A program made the translations under genes and the position numbers. This document shows positions 1 to 8,524 of a DNA stretch of 64,000 nt, piece by piece (the first letter of the stretch is position 1; every line of letters starts with the position of its first letter). This DNA comes from Sphingomonas radiodurans (GTDB lineage Bacteria > Pseudomonadota > Alphaproteobacteria > Sphingomonadales > Sphingomonadaceae). The DNA lies in NCBI RefSeq assembly GCF_020866845.1, contig NZ_CP086594.1, positions 1,612,001-1,676,000 on the forward strand, given 5' to 3'. The notes under the pieces are model-generated. The model made no database searches. It had not been told where the DNA came from and was given only the letters and a program-made list of their open reading frames with translations.

Positions 1-1087
1 GCTGCTCGCCGGACTTTACCGCGAAATCGAAGCAAGCATTATCAAGCCGCACGCTGCGCAACGCAATCGCGCCGTCCTGCGGGCCCTGCCGGCTCGTCGT
101 GGGAAGGTGCTCCTGCGGGATCGCGAACACCAACGAGAGCTCCTCGGACGAGGCGACCAGATCGTAGAAAGTGTCGAGATACCAGCCGAGCTGCGAGATG
201 CCGTAGAAGACCCCCGACAGGATCAGTTCGGCCGACACGAGCTGCCCGATCGACAGTTCGCCCGCGAGGATCAAATTGCCGCCCAACGCCAGCAGTGCGG
301 CGGAGGCGAATGCGTACAGCAGGAAACAGGCGAGCGTCTGCGCGAAACTGTAGCGGAAGTAGCGGCGGTGTTGATCGACATAGGTCTTGGTCGCCGCTTC
401 GGAACGATCCATCGCGAAGTTCAGGTGGCGGCTCGATTTGTAGAAGCCGTTGGAGCTGCCCACGCTTTCGAGCCAGCGCGCAGTATCGTGCTTGGCGTGC
501 GACAGCGCGACCGCCGCGGTCAGCGACCCGCGCGACCAGAGCAGCCAGACCAACAGCAGCGCGAGCAGCAGGACGACGTTGAAGGCGAGGAAAAACGGAT
601 GGTAAAAACTCGTCACCGCCAAGCCGACCGCCGATTGCAGGACGATCGTGAAGCCGCCGATCAGCAGGCTGGGCACCGCCTTCTGCACGATCGCCAGATC
701 GAAATAGCGGTTGAACAGGTCGCCGCGCCTTGTGTCGCCGAAGAAGGGATCGCGGGCATGGACCGCACGGATCGTGATCTCGGCGACGACGCGGGCGAAG
801 ATCCGCCGCTCGAACAGCGCCATCAGGTGGACACGGAACGCGCTGAGCACGGCGACCAGCAACAAGAGGCCGAACAAGACGCCCGACAGCGTCCAGAGCG
901 GCGCCGGAAGCGCGGTATGCGCGACGCTGTTGATCAGCAGCTGGACGGAAATGGGCGTGGCCAGCGACAGCAGGCTGATCGCGACACCATAGATCGCGGC
1001 CAGTCGCAGATACGCCGCATCCGGCCCGATGATCTCGGCCAGCCAGCCCACCGCATCGCGCACACTGACCCGACTTGGAACGCCCAT
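1..1087 (-). CDS. ABC exporter, membrane domain (partial, runs off the window)
   Basis: The minus strand is open from an ATG at 1087 to the window edge, about 362 residues with no stop. The translation has several hydrophobic spans (LYGVAISLLSL-like segment near residue 35, VLFGLLLLVAVLSAF near 75, a double span near 145-190, another near 260-300). Charged linkers such as FERRIFARVVAEI are typical of the type I ABC exporter membrane domain. The ATPase domain is expected beyond the edge and cannot be seen. It diverges from the LysR gene at 1205. The substrate cannot be inferred; toxin/peptide or lipid exporters share this fold. The large plus-strand open frames over this region are shadows, since only this minus frame gives membrane-protein composition. 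Confidence 0.75.
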   Translation of the reverse strand, partial: MGVPSRVSVRDAVGWLAEIIGPDAAYLRLAAIYGVAISLLSLATPISVQLLINSVAHTALPAPLWTLSGVLFGLLLLVAVLSAFRVHLMALFERRIFARVVAEITIRAVHARDPFFGDTRRGDLFNRYFDLAIVQKAVPSLLIGGFTIVLQSAVGLAVTSFYHPFFLAFNVVLLLALLLVWLLWSRGSLTAAVALSHAKHDTARWLESVGSSNGFYKSSRHLNFAMDRSEAATKTYVDQHRRYFRYSFAQTLACFLLYAFASAALLALGGNLILAGELSIGQLVSAELILSGVFYGISQLGWYLDTFYDLVASSEELSLVFAIPQEHLPTTSRQGPQDGAIALRSVRLDNACFDFAVKSGEQ

Positions 1088-1180
1088 TAAGCCCTCTTGT
1101 TCTCCCGCGCCGACCCCGATGCTTACCTAGGTTATGCGCCATTTTCCCGCGGCGCCAATCACTACTATTGCCGAGGAGCT

Positions 1181-1195
1181 ATAGGCTATGGCTAT
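1181..1195. promoter_or_regulatory. ATAG-N7-CTAT palindrome, candidate OxyR/LysR-type operator
   Basis: ATAG (1181-1184), seven bases, CTAT (1192-1195). This is the outer symmetry of the OxyR half-operator known from E. coli (ATAGntnnnanCTAT), although the inner t and a positions are not kept and no second copy sits at the usual spacing. It ends 9 bases before the ATG at 1205, so binding there would block translation initiation or transcription of the LysR gene. Autoregulation is inferred. Confidence 0.4.
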
Positions 1196-1204
1196 ACCCG
1201 TGGC

Positions 1205-2116
1205 ATGACGACGCTGCGACAACTCGAATATCTGGTGACGCTCGCGGATACCAGTTCGTTCGCCCAGGCGGCGCGGCTGGCCCATGTTTCGCAGCCGACG
1301 CTGAGCCAGCAGATCAAGGCGCTGGAGGATCGGTTAGGCGTCAAGCTGCTCGAACGCTCGACGACCGGCGCCATCCTGACGCCGATCGGCCGCAGCATCG
1401 TCGCCAGGGCCCGCACCGTGCTCGGAGACGTCGCCGACATCGCAGCGCTGGCGAAAAGCGCCGCTACAGGGCTGACCGGCACGTTGCGGCTCGGCACTAC
1501 GCCGACGCTCGGGCCGTATCTGCTATCGCCGATCATTGCCGAGCTGCATCGTGCGGCGCCTGGCCTGAGGCTCTATGTGCGCGAGGGTATTCCGGACGTT
1601 CAGGCGCTGGCGCTATCGCGCGGCGACCTCGATCTGTTGCTCGGCCCGCTGCCAATCGCGGGCGACGATCTGGATGTGGAGCCGCTGTTCCGCGAGCCGC
1701 TGCTGCTGGTCAGCGCCATCGACAACGATCTCGCGGCCGGGCCGATCGAGCCCGCCGCGCTCGCCGGGCAGACCTTGCTGTCACTCGATACGCGCCATCA
1801 CCTACACCGCCAGGCGAGCGACATCGCCGCGGCGCACGGCATGATCCTCAGCCCGGATTACGAGGGCACGAGCCTCGACAGCCTGCACCAGATGGTGGCG
1901 AGCGGGCTTGGGCTGGCGGTGCTGCCCAAGCTGTATCTCCGGTCGGACGTCGTCGGATCGGCGGGGCTTGCCATTCTGAACGTGGCTGGCTGGAACGTGC
2001 ATCGCTCGGTCGCGCTCGCTTGGCGCCGGCGGTCCAGCATGGAAGCGGGCTTCCGCGTGATCGCCGATCAAGTGCAACGCTTCGCCCGTCGTGTCCTGGA
2101 GCACGACGGCGGATAG
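1205..2116 (+). CDS. LysR-family regulator, OxyR-like but lacking redox cysteines
   Basis: 303 residues, the family length. The N-terminal winged helix (about residues 1-60, QLEYLVTLADTSSFAQAA then VSQPTLSQQIKALEDRLG) and effector domain match OxyR in order. The peroxidatic Cys199 block of OxyR (GHCLRDQ) aligns with RHHLHRQ here, placing His at 199; the Cys208 position is Ala, and the protein contains no cysteine at all. The following TSLDSLHQMVASGLGLAVLP block is strongly OxyR-like. It therefore cannot use the disulphide switch and must sense something else or act constitutively. The ATG at 1205 was chosen because the upstream in-frame residues do not fit the family. It diverges from the ABC exporter, its most likely target apart from itself. 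Confidence 0.9.
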   Translation: MTTLRQLEYLVTLADTSSFAQAARLAHVSQPTLSQQIKALEDRLGVKLLERSTTGAILTPIGRSIVARARTVLGDVADIAALAKSAATGLTGTLRLGTTPTLGPYLLSPIIAELHRAAPGLRLYVREGIPDVQALALSRGDLDLLLGPLPIAGDDLDVEPLFREPLLLVSAIDNDLAAGPIEPAALAGQTLLSLDTRHHLHRQASDIAAAHGMILSPDYEGTSLDSLHQMVASGLGLAVLPKLYLRSDVVGSAGLAILNVAGWNVHRSVALAWRRRSSMEAGFRVIADQVQRFARRVLEHDGG

Positions 2117-2199
2117 TCAGCGACTATCGTTGCGGCGAGGCCTTCTCCCGGTTGCCGTCCCACAATCCCCCTGTAAGCTGCGCGCATCGGGGGATAAGC

Positions 2200-4296
2200 G
2201 TGTTCAAGCAAGTCGGATGGGCCAGCACCATGCTGGCAGGTTTCGTTGTGGCTGCCGCTGCCGTGCAGGCGGCTGAGAAGGCGCCGGTCGGGCGCGAAGT
2301 GCGCTACGCGCCAGCGGCGCCATGGGTAATCGCGCCGCCCGCGAGCAGCGCCACGCCCACGCCGCCAGGCGCGCCGCTACGGATCATCTATTCGGACCAG
2401 CAAGTGCGTGTCTCCGCCAAGGGGCAGGAGGAATATCAAGCGTCGCGACTGAAGCTGCTGACGCCGGAGGCGCTTCCTGCCGGCAATGTTGGCATCACTT
2501 GGTCGCCGGCAAGCGAGGAAGTGGTGGTCCACCGGCTGTCGATCCTACGAGACGGCCAGACGATCGACGTGCTCGCCAACCAGAAGTTCGCGATCATCCA
2601 GCGCGAGAACAATCTTGAGCAGTCGATGCTAGATGGCGACCTTACCGCCACCTTGCAAGCGTCAGGGCTTCAGATCGGCGACGAGATCGAGTTCGCGATG
2701 ACCAAGGTCCACCGCGAGACCAACCTTGCCGAGCGGCCGCAGGGCTTCATGCAGTTTCCGATGATCGGCATGCGCGGGGCGTATCGCTTTCGCTTTGTCG
2801 AGCCGAAGGGAAGCAACGTGTCGCTGCGCGCCACGGCGGACGTGCCGCAGCCGACGACCCGCGATCTCGAGGCCGAGACCGAGCGGCTTTACACATTGTC
2901 CGACCCTGCATCGGTAACTATCCCCGATGGCGCACCCATTCGCTATGCGGTGTCGCGGCTGGTGCAGTTCAGCGCCTATCCCGATTGGGCAGCCGTCTCG
3001 CACGCATTCGCCACGCCATTCGCGCGCGCCGCCGCCGTATCCCCGACGTCGCCGATCAAGGCCGAGGCAGCACGTATCGCGGCCACCACGACGGACCCCG
3101 CACGCCGGGTGGAAGCGGCGTTGCAGCTCGTCCAGGATCGCATCCGCTACGTCTATGTCGGGCTCGATGGTGGCAATTACCGGCCGGTCGACGTTGACGA
3201 AACATGGAAGCGGCGCTTTGGCGATTGCAAGGCCAAGACGGTGCTGCTGATCGCCCTGCTGCGCGAAATGGGGATTGCGGCCGAGCCGGTGCTCGTGGCT
3301 AGCAAGGGCGGTGACGGCATCGACCAGCGGCTGCCGACCCCGGCGCTGTTCGACCATGTCGTCGTGCGCGCGACGGTCAACGGCGCGCCCGTCTGGCTCG
3401 ATGGTACGCGAAATGGCGACCGGGCGCTAGCCGGGCTTGAACCACCGCGCTCGCGCTGGGCGCTAGCGCTGCGCGCGGCGGGCGGCACGCTCGAATCCAT
3501 CGCGCCGACGCCGCTGCGCTACCCCACCAAAATCGAGGTGGTCGAGATCGACGCCTCCGCAGGCTTCGACAAACCGGGCAAGTACCGCATCCAGCAAACG
3601 ATGCGCGGCGACGAGATCTTTTCGGTTCGTGCCCAGCTGGCCGGCGTGGCGGCGGCAGACGCGGACAAGATGCTTCAGGCCTATTGGCGGCAGCAATATT
3701 CGTTTGTCGAAGCGACGGGCACCACCTGGCGCTTCGACGAGGACAATCGCCTGCTGGTGCTCGGGCTGGAGGGTGAAGGCAAGGTCGACTGGGACGGCGA
3801 CACTACGGAGGGTCGCACCCATTACATGTATGGCGGCGGCTTCAACCCGCCACCCGAGATGAAGCGCCCGAAGGATCAGGCGCAGGACGCCCCATATGCG
3901 AACGAATATCCCGCATTCACTTGCTACGCGACCATCGTGAAGGTGCCGCCGGCCCGAAAGGGTTTCCGCTGGTCCTTCTCGTCCAAGCCGATGGACCGGT
4001 CGCTCGGCGGCACCGCTTATTGGCGCATATCGTCGTTCGACGGCCAAGTCGCGCGGATGGTCAAGAGCCGCCGAGTGGACGTGCCGGAGATCAGCGCAAC
4101 GGAAGCCTTGGCGGTGAACGCCGCGATCGCCGGATTCGACAACAACAAGTCATACGTTTGGGAAACCTCAACGAAGGGCGGCAGTGTGCAGGCGGATGGC
4201 GTGAGCACGTTCGGCAGCTTTGACGACTTCGCCGGAGCGGCGCCGCCATGCCAGAGCCAAGTGCGACCCACGTCCACGAACGGCGCCGCGCGCTAA
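2200..4296 (+). CDS. Exported DUF3857 / transglutaminase-like protein
   Basis: 698 residues from a GTG at 2200, preceded by a GGGGGA ribosome site at 2190-2195; an internal ATG at 2230 is possible. A short signal sequence (GFVVAAAAVQAA) is followed by a DUF3857 region (about 60-270) and a transglutaminase core. The putative catalytic triad is visible: Cys343 in FGDCKAKT, His386 in FDHVV and Asp401 in WLDGT. The C-terminal third is a beta-rich DUF2569/DUF3858-like tail. Proteins of this type are periplasmic and of unknown substrate in alphaproteobacteria. The upstream frame stays open to 1075 by chance and overlaps the LysR gene, so the long form is rejected. Confidence 0.85.
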   Translation: MFKQVGWASTMLAGFVVAAAAVQAAEKAPVGREVRYAPAAPWVIAPPASSATPTPPGAPLRIIYSDQQVRVSAKGQEEYQASRLKLLTPEALPAGNVGITWSPASEEVVVHRLSILRDGQTIDVLANQKFAIIQRENNLEQSMLDGDLTATLQASGLQIGDEIEFAMTKVHRETNLAERPQGFMQFPMIGMRGAYRFRFVEPKGSNVSLRATADVPQPTTRDLEAETERLYTLSDPASVTIPDGAPIRYAVSRLVQFSAYPDWAAVSHAFATPFARAAAVSPTSPIKAEAARIAATTTDPARRVEAALQLVQDRIRYVYVGLDGGNYRPVDVDETWKRRFGDCKAKTVLLIALLREMGIAAEPVLVASKGGDGIDQRLPTPALFDHVVVRATVNGAPVWLDGTRNGDRALAGLEPPRSRWALALRAAGGTLESIAPTPLRYPTKIEVVEIDASAGFDKPGKYRIQQTMRGDEIFSVRAQLAGVAAADADKMLQAYWRQQYSFVEATGTTWRFDEDNRLLVLGLEGEGKVDWDGDTTEGRTHYMYGGGFNPPPEMKRPKDQAQDAPYANEYPAFTCYATIVKVPPARKGFRWSFSSKPMDRSLGGTAYWRISSFDGQVARMVKSRRVDVPEISATEALAVNAAIAGFDNNKSYVWETSTKGGSVQADGVSTFGSFDDFAGAAPPCQSQVRPTSTNGAAR

Positions 4297-4369
4297 ACGA
4301 AACCGCGTACCCACGCGGGGTGCCACGACAGCGTGTGGATCTGCTCCCGGACGTGATTTTGCGTTGGGC

Positions 4370-4383
4370 GGGGGGGGGGGGGG
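4370..4383 (+). repeat. G14 homopolymer tract
   Basis: Fourteen consecutive G bases lie 20 bases before the TTG start at 4404 and 74 bases after the previous stop. Tracts this long are rare and prone to slippage. It could alter promoter or leader spacing of the following gene, or be a sequencing/assembly artefact; a frame reading through it from 4248 is open with the length given here. Confidence 0.8.
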
Positions 4384-4403
4384 CGTCTGGGGGAGGAAGG
4401 CCG

Positions 4404-5006
4404 TTGAGTGCGTTCGAATTGGTGTTTGCGGTCTATGGCTTGCTGCTTGGCCTTGCGCTGTCGGAGGTGCTGGGGGGATTCTCGCGCGCGCTGAAGCTCA
4501 AGCGCGGCACGCGGCCGGTGCGGATCGGGTGGTTGACGCCGCTGCTGGGAATGCTGGTGATGCTCGACCTGTCGAGCTTCTGGATGCTCGCATGGGACGC
4601 GCGCGAGCAGATCGGCGCCAATTACGTGACGCTCGTCGGCGTGCTCGCAATGGTGGGCGTCTATTATCTCGCCGCGACGCTGATCTTCCCCGACACGCCG
4701 GAGGAATGGCCCGATTTCGACGATTGGTACGACAAGCAAAAGCGGCTCGTGGTGGGCGGGCTGCTGGCGGCGAACATCACCAGCTGGATCGGCGTCGGCG
4801 TGCTCGATACGCTGCACCCGCTGCCCGAGGTGGCCGGCACGGCGGACAACGCGGCCGTGGACCTCGTCTATTTCACCAGCGGTTTCAGCATCCTGGGGCT
4901 TTTCATCGCCTTGATGTTCGTGCGCGGCCGGCACTGGAACGTGGCGATGCTGGTGGCGCTGTGCGGCTTCATGATGATCTCGGGCATCGTCGAACCGTAC
5001 GTCTGA
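4404..5006 (+). CDS. Multi-span membrane protein of unknown function
   Basis: 200 residues from a TTG at 4404, preceded by GGGAGGAAGG at 4391-4400, a strong ribosome site. About six hydrophobic spans are visible (FELVFAVYGLLLGLALSEVLGG, PLLGMLVMLDLSSFWML, LVGVLAMVGVYYLAATLIF, GGLLAANITSWIGVGVL, LVYFTSGFSILGLFIALMF, VAMLVALCGFMMISGIV). Charged DFDDWYDKQKR lies in one loop. I do not recognise a named family. Extending upstream to 4248 would read through the G14 tract and overlap the previous gene, which looks like chance. Confidence 0.75.
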   Translation: MSAFELVFAVYGLLLGLALSEVLGGFSRALKLKRGTRPVRIGWLTPLLGMLVMLDLSSFWMLAWDAREQIGANYVTLVGVLAMVGVYYLAATLIFPDTPEEWPDFDDWYDKQKRLVVGGLLAANITSWIGVGVLDTLHPLPEVAGTADNAAVDLVYFTSGFSILGLFIALMFVRGRHWNVAMLVALCGFMMISGIVEPYV

Positions 5007-5219
5007 GCGAGGCCGCGATCTGCTTGCGGCGGACGCGGCTTTCGGGGTGCGTGGCTGGGGTATTTTCGGGGGCTGGCGGCGGCAAAGTGCCATCGAGCGA
5101 GACGCTCGCGCCGCGGGCAGCGGGGCGGGCAGCGGAGTTAGCGGGGTTGTGTGTCGAAACTGGGCTTTCGGCTTCTCTCCGGCGATCGGTGTCGGCCTGT
5201 CGACACTGCATCCGCTGCG

Positions 5220-5627
5220 CTAGCCGGATTCAAAGGCGGTCAGGATCGGGCATGGCCCTTCCAATCCCGCCGCGCATTCGCGCGCGAGGGTGTGGAGCGA
5301 GGCGCGCACGCGTTCGAGCTCCGCGATCCTGGCGTCCAGCGCGGCGATGCGTTCGCTGGCCAGCTGGCGGGCACGCGCGCGATCGTCGGTTGCGTCGAGC
5401 ACCAGCAGCTCGCCGATCTGATCGAGCGTGAACCCTGCCGCCTGCGCCGAACGAATGAAGCGAAGCCGGCGCGCATCATCGGGGCCGTAGCGCCGGATAC
5501 CGCCGCCAGCCCCCGCCCCGCCCGGCCGATCGGGCGTGTCGAGCAAGCCGCGGCGCTGATAGTAACGCACCGTCTCGACCCCCACGCCGCCCGCGTCAGC
5601 CAGCCCCGCAATCGTCATGCCTGCCAT
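5220..5627 (-). CDS. MerR-family metal/redox-type regulator
   Basis: 135 residues from the ATG at 5627 (GGAG ribosome site on the minus strand about 8 bases upstream). The N-terminal MerR helix-turn-helix is clear (TIAGLADAGGVGVETVRYYQRRGLL), followed by the dimerisation helix (about 85-115) and a C-terminal cysteine loop with Cys118 and Cys126 (ECAAGLEGPCPIL). This matches the last two Hg-ligand cysteines of MerR, but the Cys82 equivalent lies in a DATDD stretch and is missing. The set point is therefore probably a different metal or thiol stress. It diverges from the glutaredoxin-MauE gene over a mer-type promoter. Confidence 0.85.
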   Translation of the reverse strand: MAGMTIAGLADAGGVGVETVRYYQRRGLLDTPDRPGGAGAGGGIRRYGPDDARRLRFIRSAQAAGFTLDQIGELLVLDATDDRARARQLASERIAALDARIAELERVRASLHTLARECAAGLEGPCPILTAFESG

Positions 5628-5630
5628 GCC

Positions 5631-5662
5631 TTGACTCCGGACTATGGTACGGACCCCATATA
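5631..5662 (+). promoter_or_regulatory. mer-type promoter with long spacer and MerR dyad
   Basis: TTGACT (5631-5636) and CATATA (5657-5662) are separated by 20 bases (19 to CCATAT), the elongated spacing characteristic of promoters activated by MerR-family twisting. Inside the spacer TCCG (5636-5639) and CGGA (5650-5653) form the outer arms of a dyad, with AC/GT inside. It drives the plus-strand gene at 5686 and overlaps the MerR leader, giving autoregulation. Confidence 0.75.
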
Positions 5663-5685
5663 GGCCGGGCGACAATCGGAGAAAG

Positions 5686-6486
5686 ATGATGGCGACCGCC
5701 CCCGCCGGACAGAAAACGATCGGACAGAATACAGTCAGACAGGCGACGATCTACCGGATGGTGATGCCGGGCCATTTCTGCCCCTATGGCCTCAAGGCGA
5801 CCGATCTGCTGCGCCGCCAGGGCTATGCGGTGGACGACCAGTGGCTGACGACGCGCGCGGAGACGGACGCGTTCAAGGCGAAGCACGGGGTCACGACGAC
5901 ACCGCAGACCTTCATCGGTGGCGCGCGAGTGGGCGGCTATGACGATCTGCGCCGCTTCTTCGGCAAGACGGTGCGCGATCCCAAGGCGCTCACCTATCGG
6001 CCAGTGATCGCGCTGTTTTCGATGACCGCGCTGATGGCGCTCGCCGCCAGCCACGCGATGCTCGGAACGCCGTTCACGATCCGCGCGGCGGAATGGTTCA
6101 TCGGCTTTTCGATGTGCGTGCTGGCGCTGCTGAAGTTCCAGAACATCGAGAGCTTTTCGAGCATGTTCCTCAATTACGATCTGCTCGCCAAGCGCTGGGT
6201 GCCCTATTCCTACGTCTATCCCTTCGCGGAAGGCGGCGCCGGCGTGCTGATGATCGCGGGCGTGCTCACCTGGATCTCGGTGCCGGTGGCGCTGTTCATC
6301 GGCACGATCGGCGCGGTCTCGGTGTTCAAGGCGGTCTATGTCGACAAGCGCGCGCTGAAATGCGCGTGCGTCGGCGGCGACAGCAATGTGCCGCTGGGCT
6401 TCATATCGCTGACAGAGAACGTCATGATGGTAGCCATGGCGCTGTGGATGGTGGCGGCGCCGGCCGCCCTGTCGGTGGCGCATTAG
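5686..6486 (+). CDS. Glutaredoxin domain fused to MauE/DoxX-like membrane domain
   Basis: 266 residues; ATG at 5686 or 5689 behind GGAGAAAG. Residues 20-90 are a glutaredoxin fold with a single active-site cysteine in CPYG (Cys32) and the TPQTFIGG cis-Pro loop. From about residue 100 there are four membrane spans of the MauE/DoxX redox family, followed by a CAC pair near residue 240. Such fusions move reducing power at the membrane. MerR control suggests a response to a thiol-reactive metal or electrophile. Monothiol CPYG instead of CPYC suggests glutathione-type exchange or Fe-S handling rather than disulphide reduction. Confidence 0.82.
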   Translation: MMATAPAGQKTIGQNTVRQATIYRMVMPGHFCPYGLKATDLLRRQGYAVDDQWLTTRAETDAFKAKHGVTTTPQTFIGGARVGGYDDLRRFFGKTVRDPKALTYRPVIALFSMTALMALAASHAMLGTPFTIRAAEWFIGFSMCVLALLKFQNIESFSSMFLNYDLLAKRWVPYSYVYPFAEGGAGVLMIAGVLTWISVPVALFIGTIGAVSVFKAVYVDKRALKCACVGGDSNVPLGFISLTENVMMVAMALWMVAAPAALSVAH

Positions 6487-6583
6487 GGTCCAAGCGCGCA
6501 TCGTCATCAATGCTGAAGGTGGCCTGCCCAATACCGATGCAATGCCGGCTTTCGCGCACCATCGTTGATGCTACAAGACAGGC

Positions 6584-6946
6584 ATGGATCCGCAGATCAT
6601 CGTGCCGGACATCAATGCCGGGGCAAGCAGCCGGACGCAGGCCGATCTGCTTCTCTACGATTACTACAAGCACATGACGACGCTGATCCTGGCGACGCTT
6701 GGCGGCATCCTGTCGATCTCGCAACTGAGTGGAATAGCGGTGCCGATCCGCGATGTTCTACCAGCGCTGGCGCTGATTTCATTTGGCGGGATTACCGCGC
6801 TTTATGCGATGGAAGGGATGATCAGTGCCCGCCTTCGCCAGAAATCGACCCCGTCATGGGTGCGATGGTCGCGGCAATTGGTAGGCGGCAGTTTCGGGCT
6901 TGGCGTGGGCGCGTTTCTTGGCCGGATGACCAATCTGGTCGGTTAA
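6584..6946 (+). CDS. Small membrane protein, unknown
   Basis: 120 residues from ATG 6584. A hydrophilic N-terminus (about 30 residues) is followed by three hydrophobic spans (TTLILATLGGILSISQL, VLPALALISFGGITALYAM, QLVGGSFGLGVGAFLG). No family recognised. It stands alone between the glutaredoxin-MauE gene and a relic region. Confidence 0.6.
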   Translation: MDPQIIVPDINAGASSRTQADLLLYDYYKHMTTLILATLGGILSISQLSGIAVPIRDVLPALALISFGGITALYAMEGMISARLRQKSTPSWVRWSRQLVGGSFGLGVGAFLGRMTNLVG

Positions 6947-7090
6947 GGCCGGTGCGCGGCCGGCCTGCTAGCGATGGCCCGTCGAGGGTGGGAGGCGGAC
7001 GATCTACCAACCCATTGGACTATTGGTGGACCATTGGTCGAACTCGCTTTTTGAAGCGTCGCTGCCATGAAGCTGCGCCCAAAGCACATG

Positions 7091-7252
7091 CGAACCTGCT
7101 TCTTGTGCTCGGTTCACATACTGCGACGCGACTAGCCAACCCTTGATCGGACGAAGGGGCAGAAGGCAGCCCAGCAACATTACCGGCGAGGAGGTAAGCA
7201 GGTGAACCCACCACGCAGGGTCAAACGCGGAATCGACCAGCAGCTGAAATTT
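7091..7252 (-). pseudogene. C-terminal relic of a DUF983 membrane protein
   Basis: The minus-strand frame here encodes a segment ending PPLxxx-like SSPVMLLGCLLPLRPIKGW then LVASQYVNRAQEA, which fits the end of DUF983 proteins (a Pro-rich span, LRPxKG, then AxQYxNKA). The N-terminal half and zinc-finger-like start of DUF983 are absent and upstream codons run into the histidine kinase gene. This is the only recognisable content in 6947-7307; the rest holds no gene I can support. Confidence 0.5.
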
Positions 7253-7307
7253 GGCCAGCACTCTCGCAGTAGCCGCGCCGCAGGCAGACGCTTGTCTCGA
7301 TGCGATC

Positions 7308-8411
7308 CTATATCGCTTCTCTTGGTAGGAGCAGCGAGACCGAGGTTCCAACACCGAGCGCGCTTTCGACATTGATGGCGCCGCCGATGTCGTTGACGAA
7401 CTTCGCTATGCTGCTGAGCCCCAGGCCAGTGCCTTTCCCATCTGGCTTGGTCGAGAAGAATGGGAGGATCGCATTGCGTGCAACCTCTGGCGACATGCCA
7501 TTCCCGGTATCTCGCATGGTGACTTCCACATATTGTTCGGGATAGTGCAATGGTGCGGACGTTGCCCGAACCATGTTTTTCGCGGATATCACGACTTCGC
7601 CTTCCCCATCGATCGCATCACGCGCGTTCGCGGCGAGGTTCATCATCGCGATTTCGAACTCGTTCTTGTCGCAGCAGGCCTTCCACAGATCCGAAGACAG
7701 ATCGAATCTAAGCCTTATTCGTTTTCCAAGTGCGCGTTGCATCATATAGCGGCAGGACGATACCAGCTTATCAACATCATGAGGAACAGGATTCAATTTT
7801 TCCTTCCGTGCAAATGATGTCAGCCGACGGGTTAGCGCGGCGCCATTATCAATCGCCTTCTGGGCTTCATCAAGAATCATGTCGCGTTTCGCGCGATCAA
7901 TATTTTCATCGCCAATATTACGCAATGCGATCTGGAGAATCGTCAAGACATTGTTGAAGTCATGCGCGACGCTTCCGGAAAGTTCGCCGAGCGCCTCGAG
8001 CCTTTGCGCGTGGAGCAGGCGTTCATTCAGCGATTTTATGTCGGTTATATCACGCGCACTCCCCAGAACACCTGCGACACTGCCGCTTTCGTCAATCAGC
8101 GGGTAATAATATGCATCATAGACCCGCCCGCTCCCGTCGGTGCCCAAAGCGCCACTGAAGTGATACGGCCGGCCCTGGTGGAAAGCTTCGGAGATATTAT
8201 ATTCTACAGCTTTTCCATATTCTTCGCCCATCACTTCTACCGGCGTAAGCCCGAGCAGCTCGTCTTCCGTCGATCGGCCGACAACAGCCAGGGCTGCGGG
8301 ATTGGCGTGAACGTACTTGAACCGACCGTCCTCGTCCCTTTTTACATAAAACTGGCAGTCGGACGTCGCTTCGAAAAACTTCGCGAAGCGTTGAGCCGCG
8401 GAAACTGGCAT
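7308..8411 (-). CDS. PAS-domain histidine kinase, soluble
   Basis: 367 residues from ATG 8411, behind a G8 ribosome site on the minus strand; the longer in-frame extension is low-complexity and rejected. A PAS domain (about 10-125, with DITDIKSLNERL linker) leads to a HisKA phosphoacceptor (LSGSVAHDFNNVLTILQ, His in AHDFNN) and an HATPase_c domain (NLAANARDAI N-box, DTGNGM G1, GKGTGLGLSS G2). There is no membrane span and no fused receiver, so its partner is elsewhere. The coding DNA looks poorer in GC than its neighbours (ttatattctacagc-like stretches), a possible sign of transfer. Confidence 0.88.
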   Translation of the reverse strand: MPVSAAQRFAKFFEATSDCQFYVKRDEDGRFKYVHANPAALAVVGRSTEDELLGLTPVEVMGEEYGKAVEYNISEAFHQGRPYHFSGALGTDGSGRVYDAYYYPLIDESGSVAGVLGSARDITDIKSLNERLLHAQRLEALGELSGSVAHDFNNVLTILQIALRNIGDENIDRAKRDMILDEAQKAIDNGAALTRRLTSFARKEKLNPVPHDVDKLVSSCRYMMQRALGKRIRLRFDLSSDLWKACCDKNEFEIAMMNLAANARDAIDGEGEVVISAKNMVRATSAPLHYPEQYVEVTMRDTGNGMSPEVARNAILPFFSTKPDGKGTGLGLSSIAKFVNDIGGAINVESALGVGTSVSLLLPREAI

Positions 8412-8524
8412 TCCCCCCCCTTTTTGCGTTTGAGAATTCAACTTCGACAGAGCCCGACCGTTAAGCGCGAAAGCTATCGGTCGCAAATCCACCGGCGTAG
8501 CACATCGGATCAGGGAGCGGGGCA

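Noticed and set aside
42..1142. Long open frames on both strands over the start of the window
   Set aside because: Their composition is Arg/Gln-rich shadow text. The frame starting at 1087 on the minus strand gives a coherent membrane protein.
1075..2199. A 1073-residue plus-strand frame running through the LysR gene into the transglutaminase-like gene
   Set aside because: The first 375 codons overlap the LysR gene in another frame, are Arg/Pro-rich, and are followed by a GTG with a good ribosome site and signal peptide at 2200.
5637..5653. CCGGAC string near the MerR promoter as another GntR operator
   Set aside because: It does not have the TTGT/ACAA flanks; its symmetry fits the MerR dyad.
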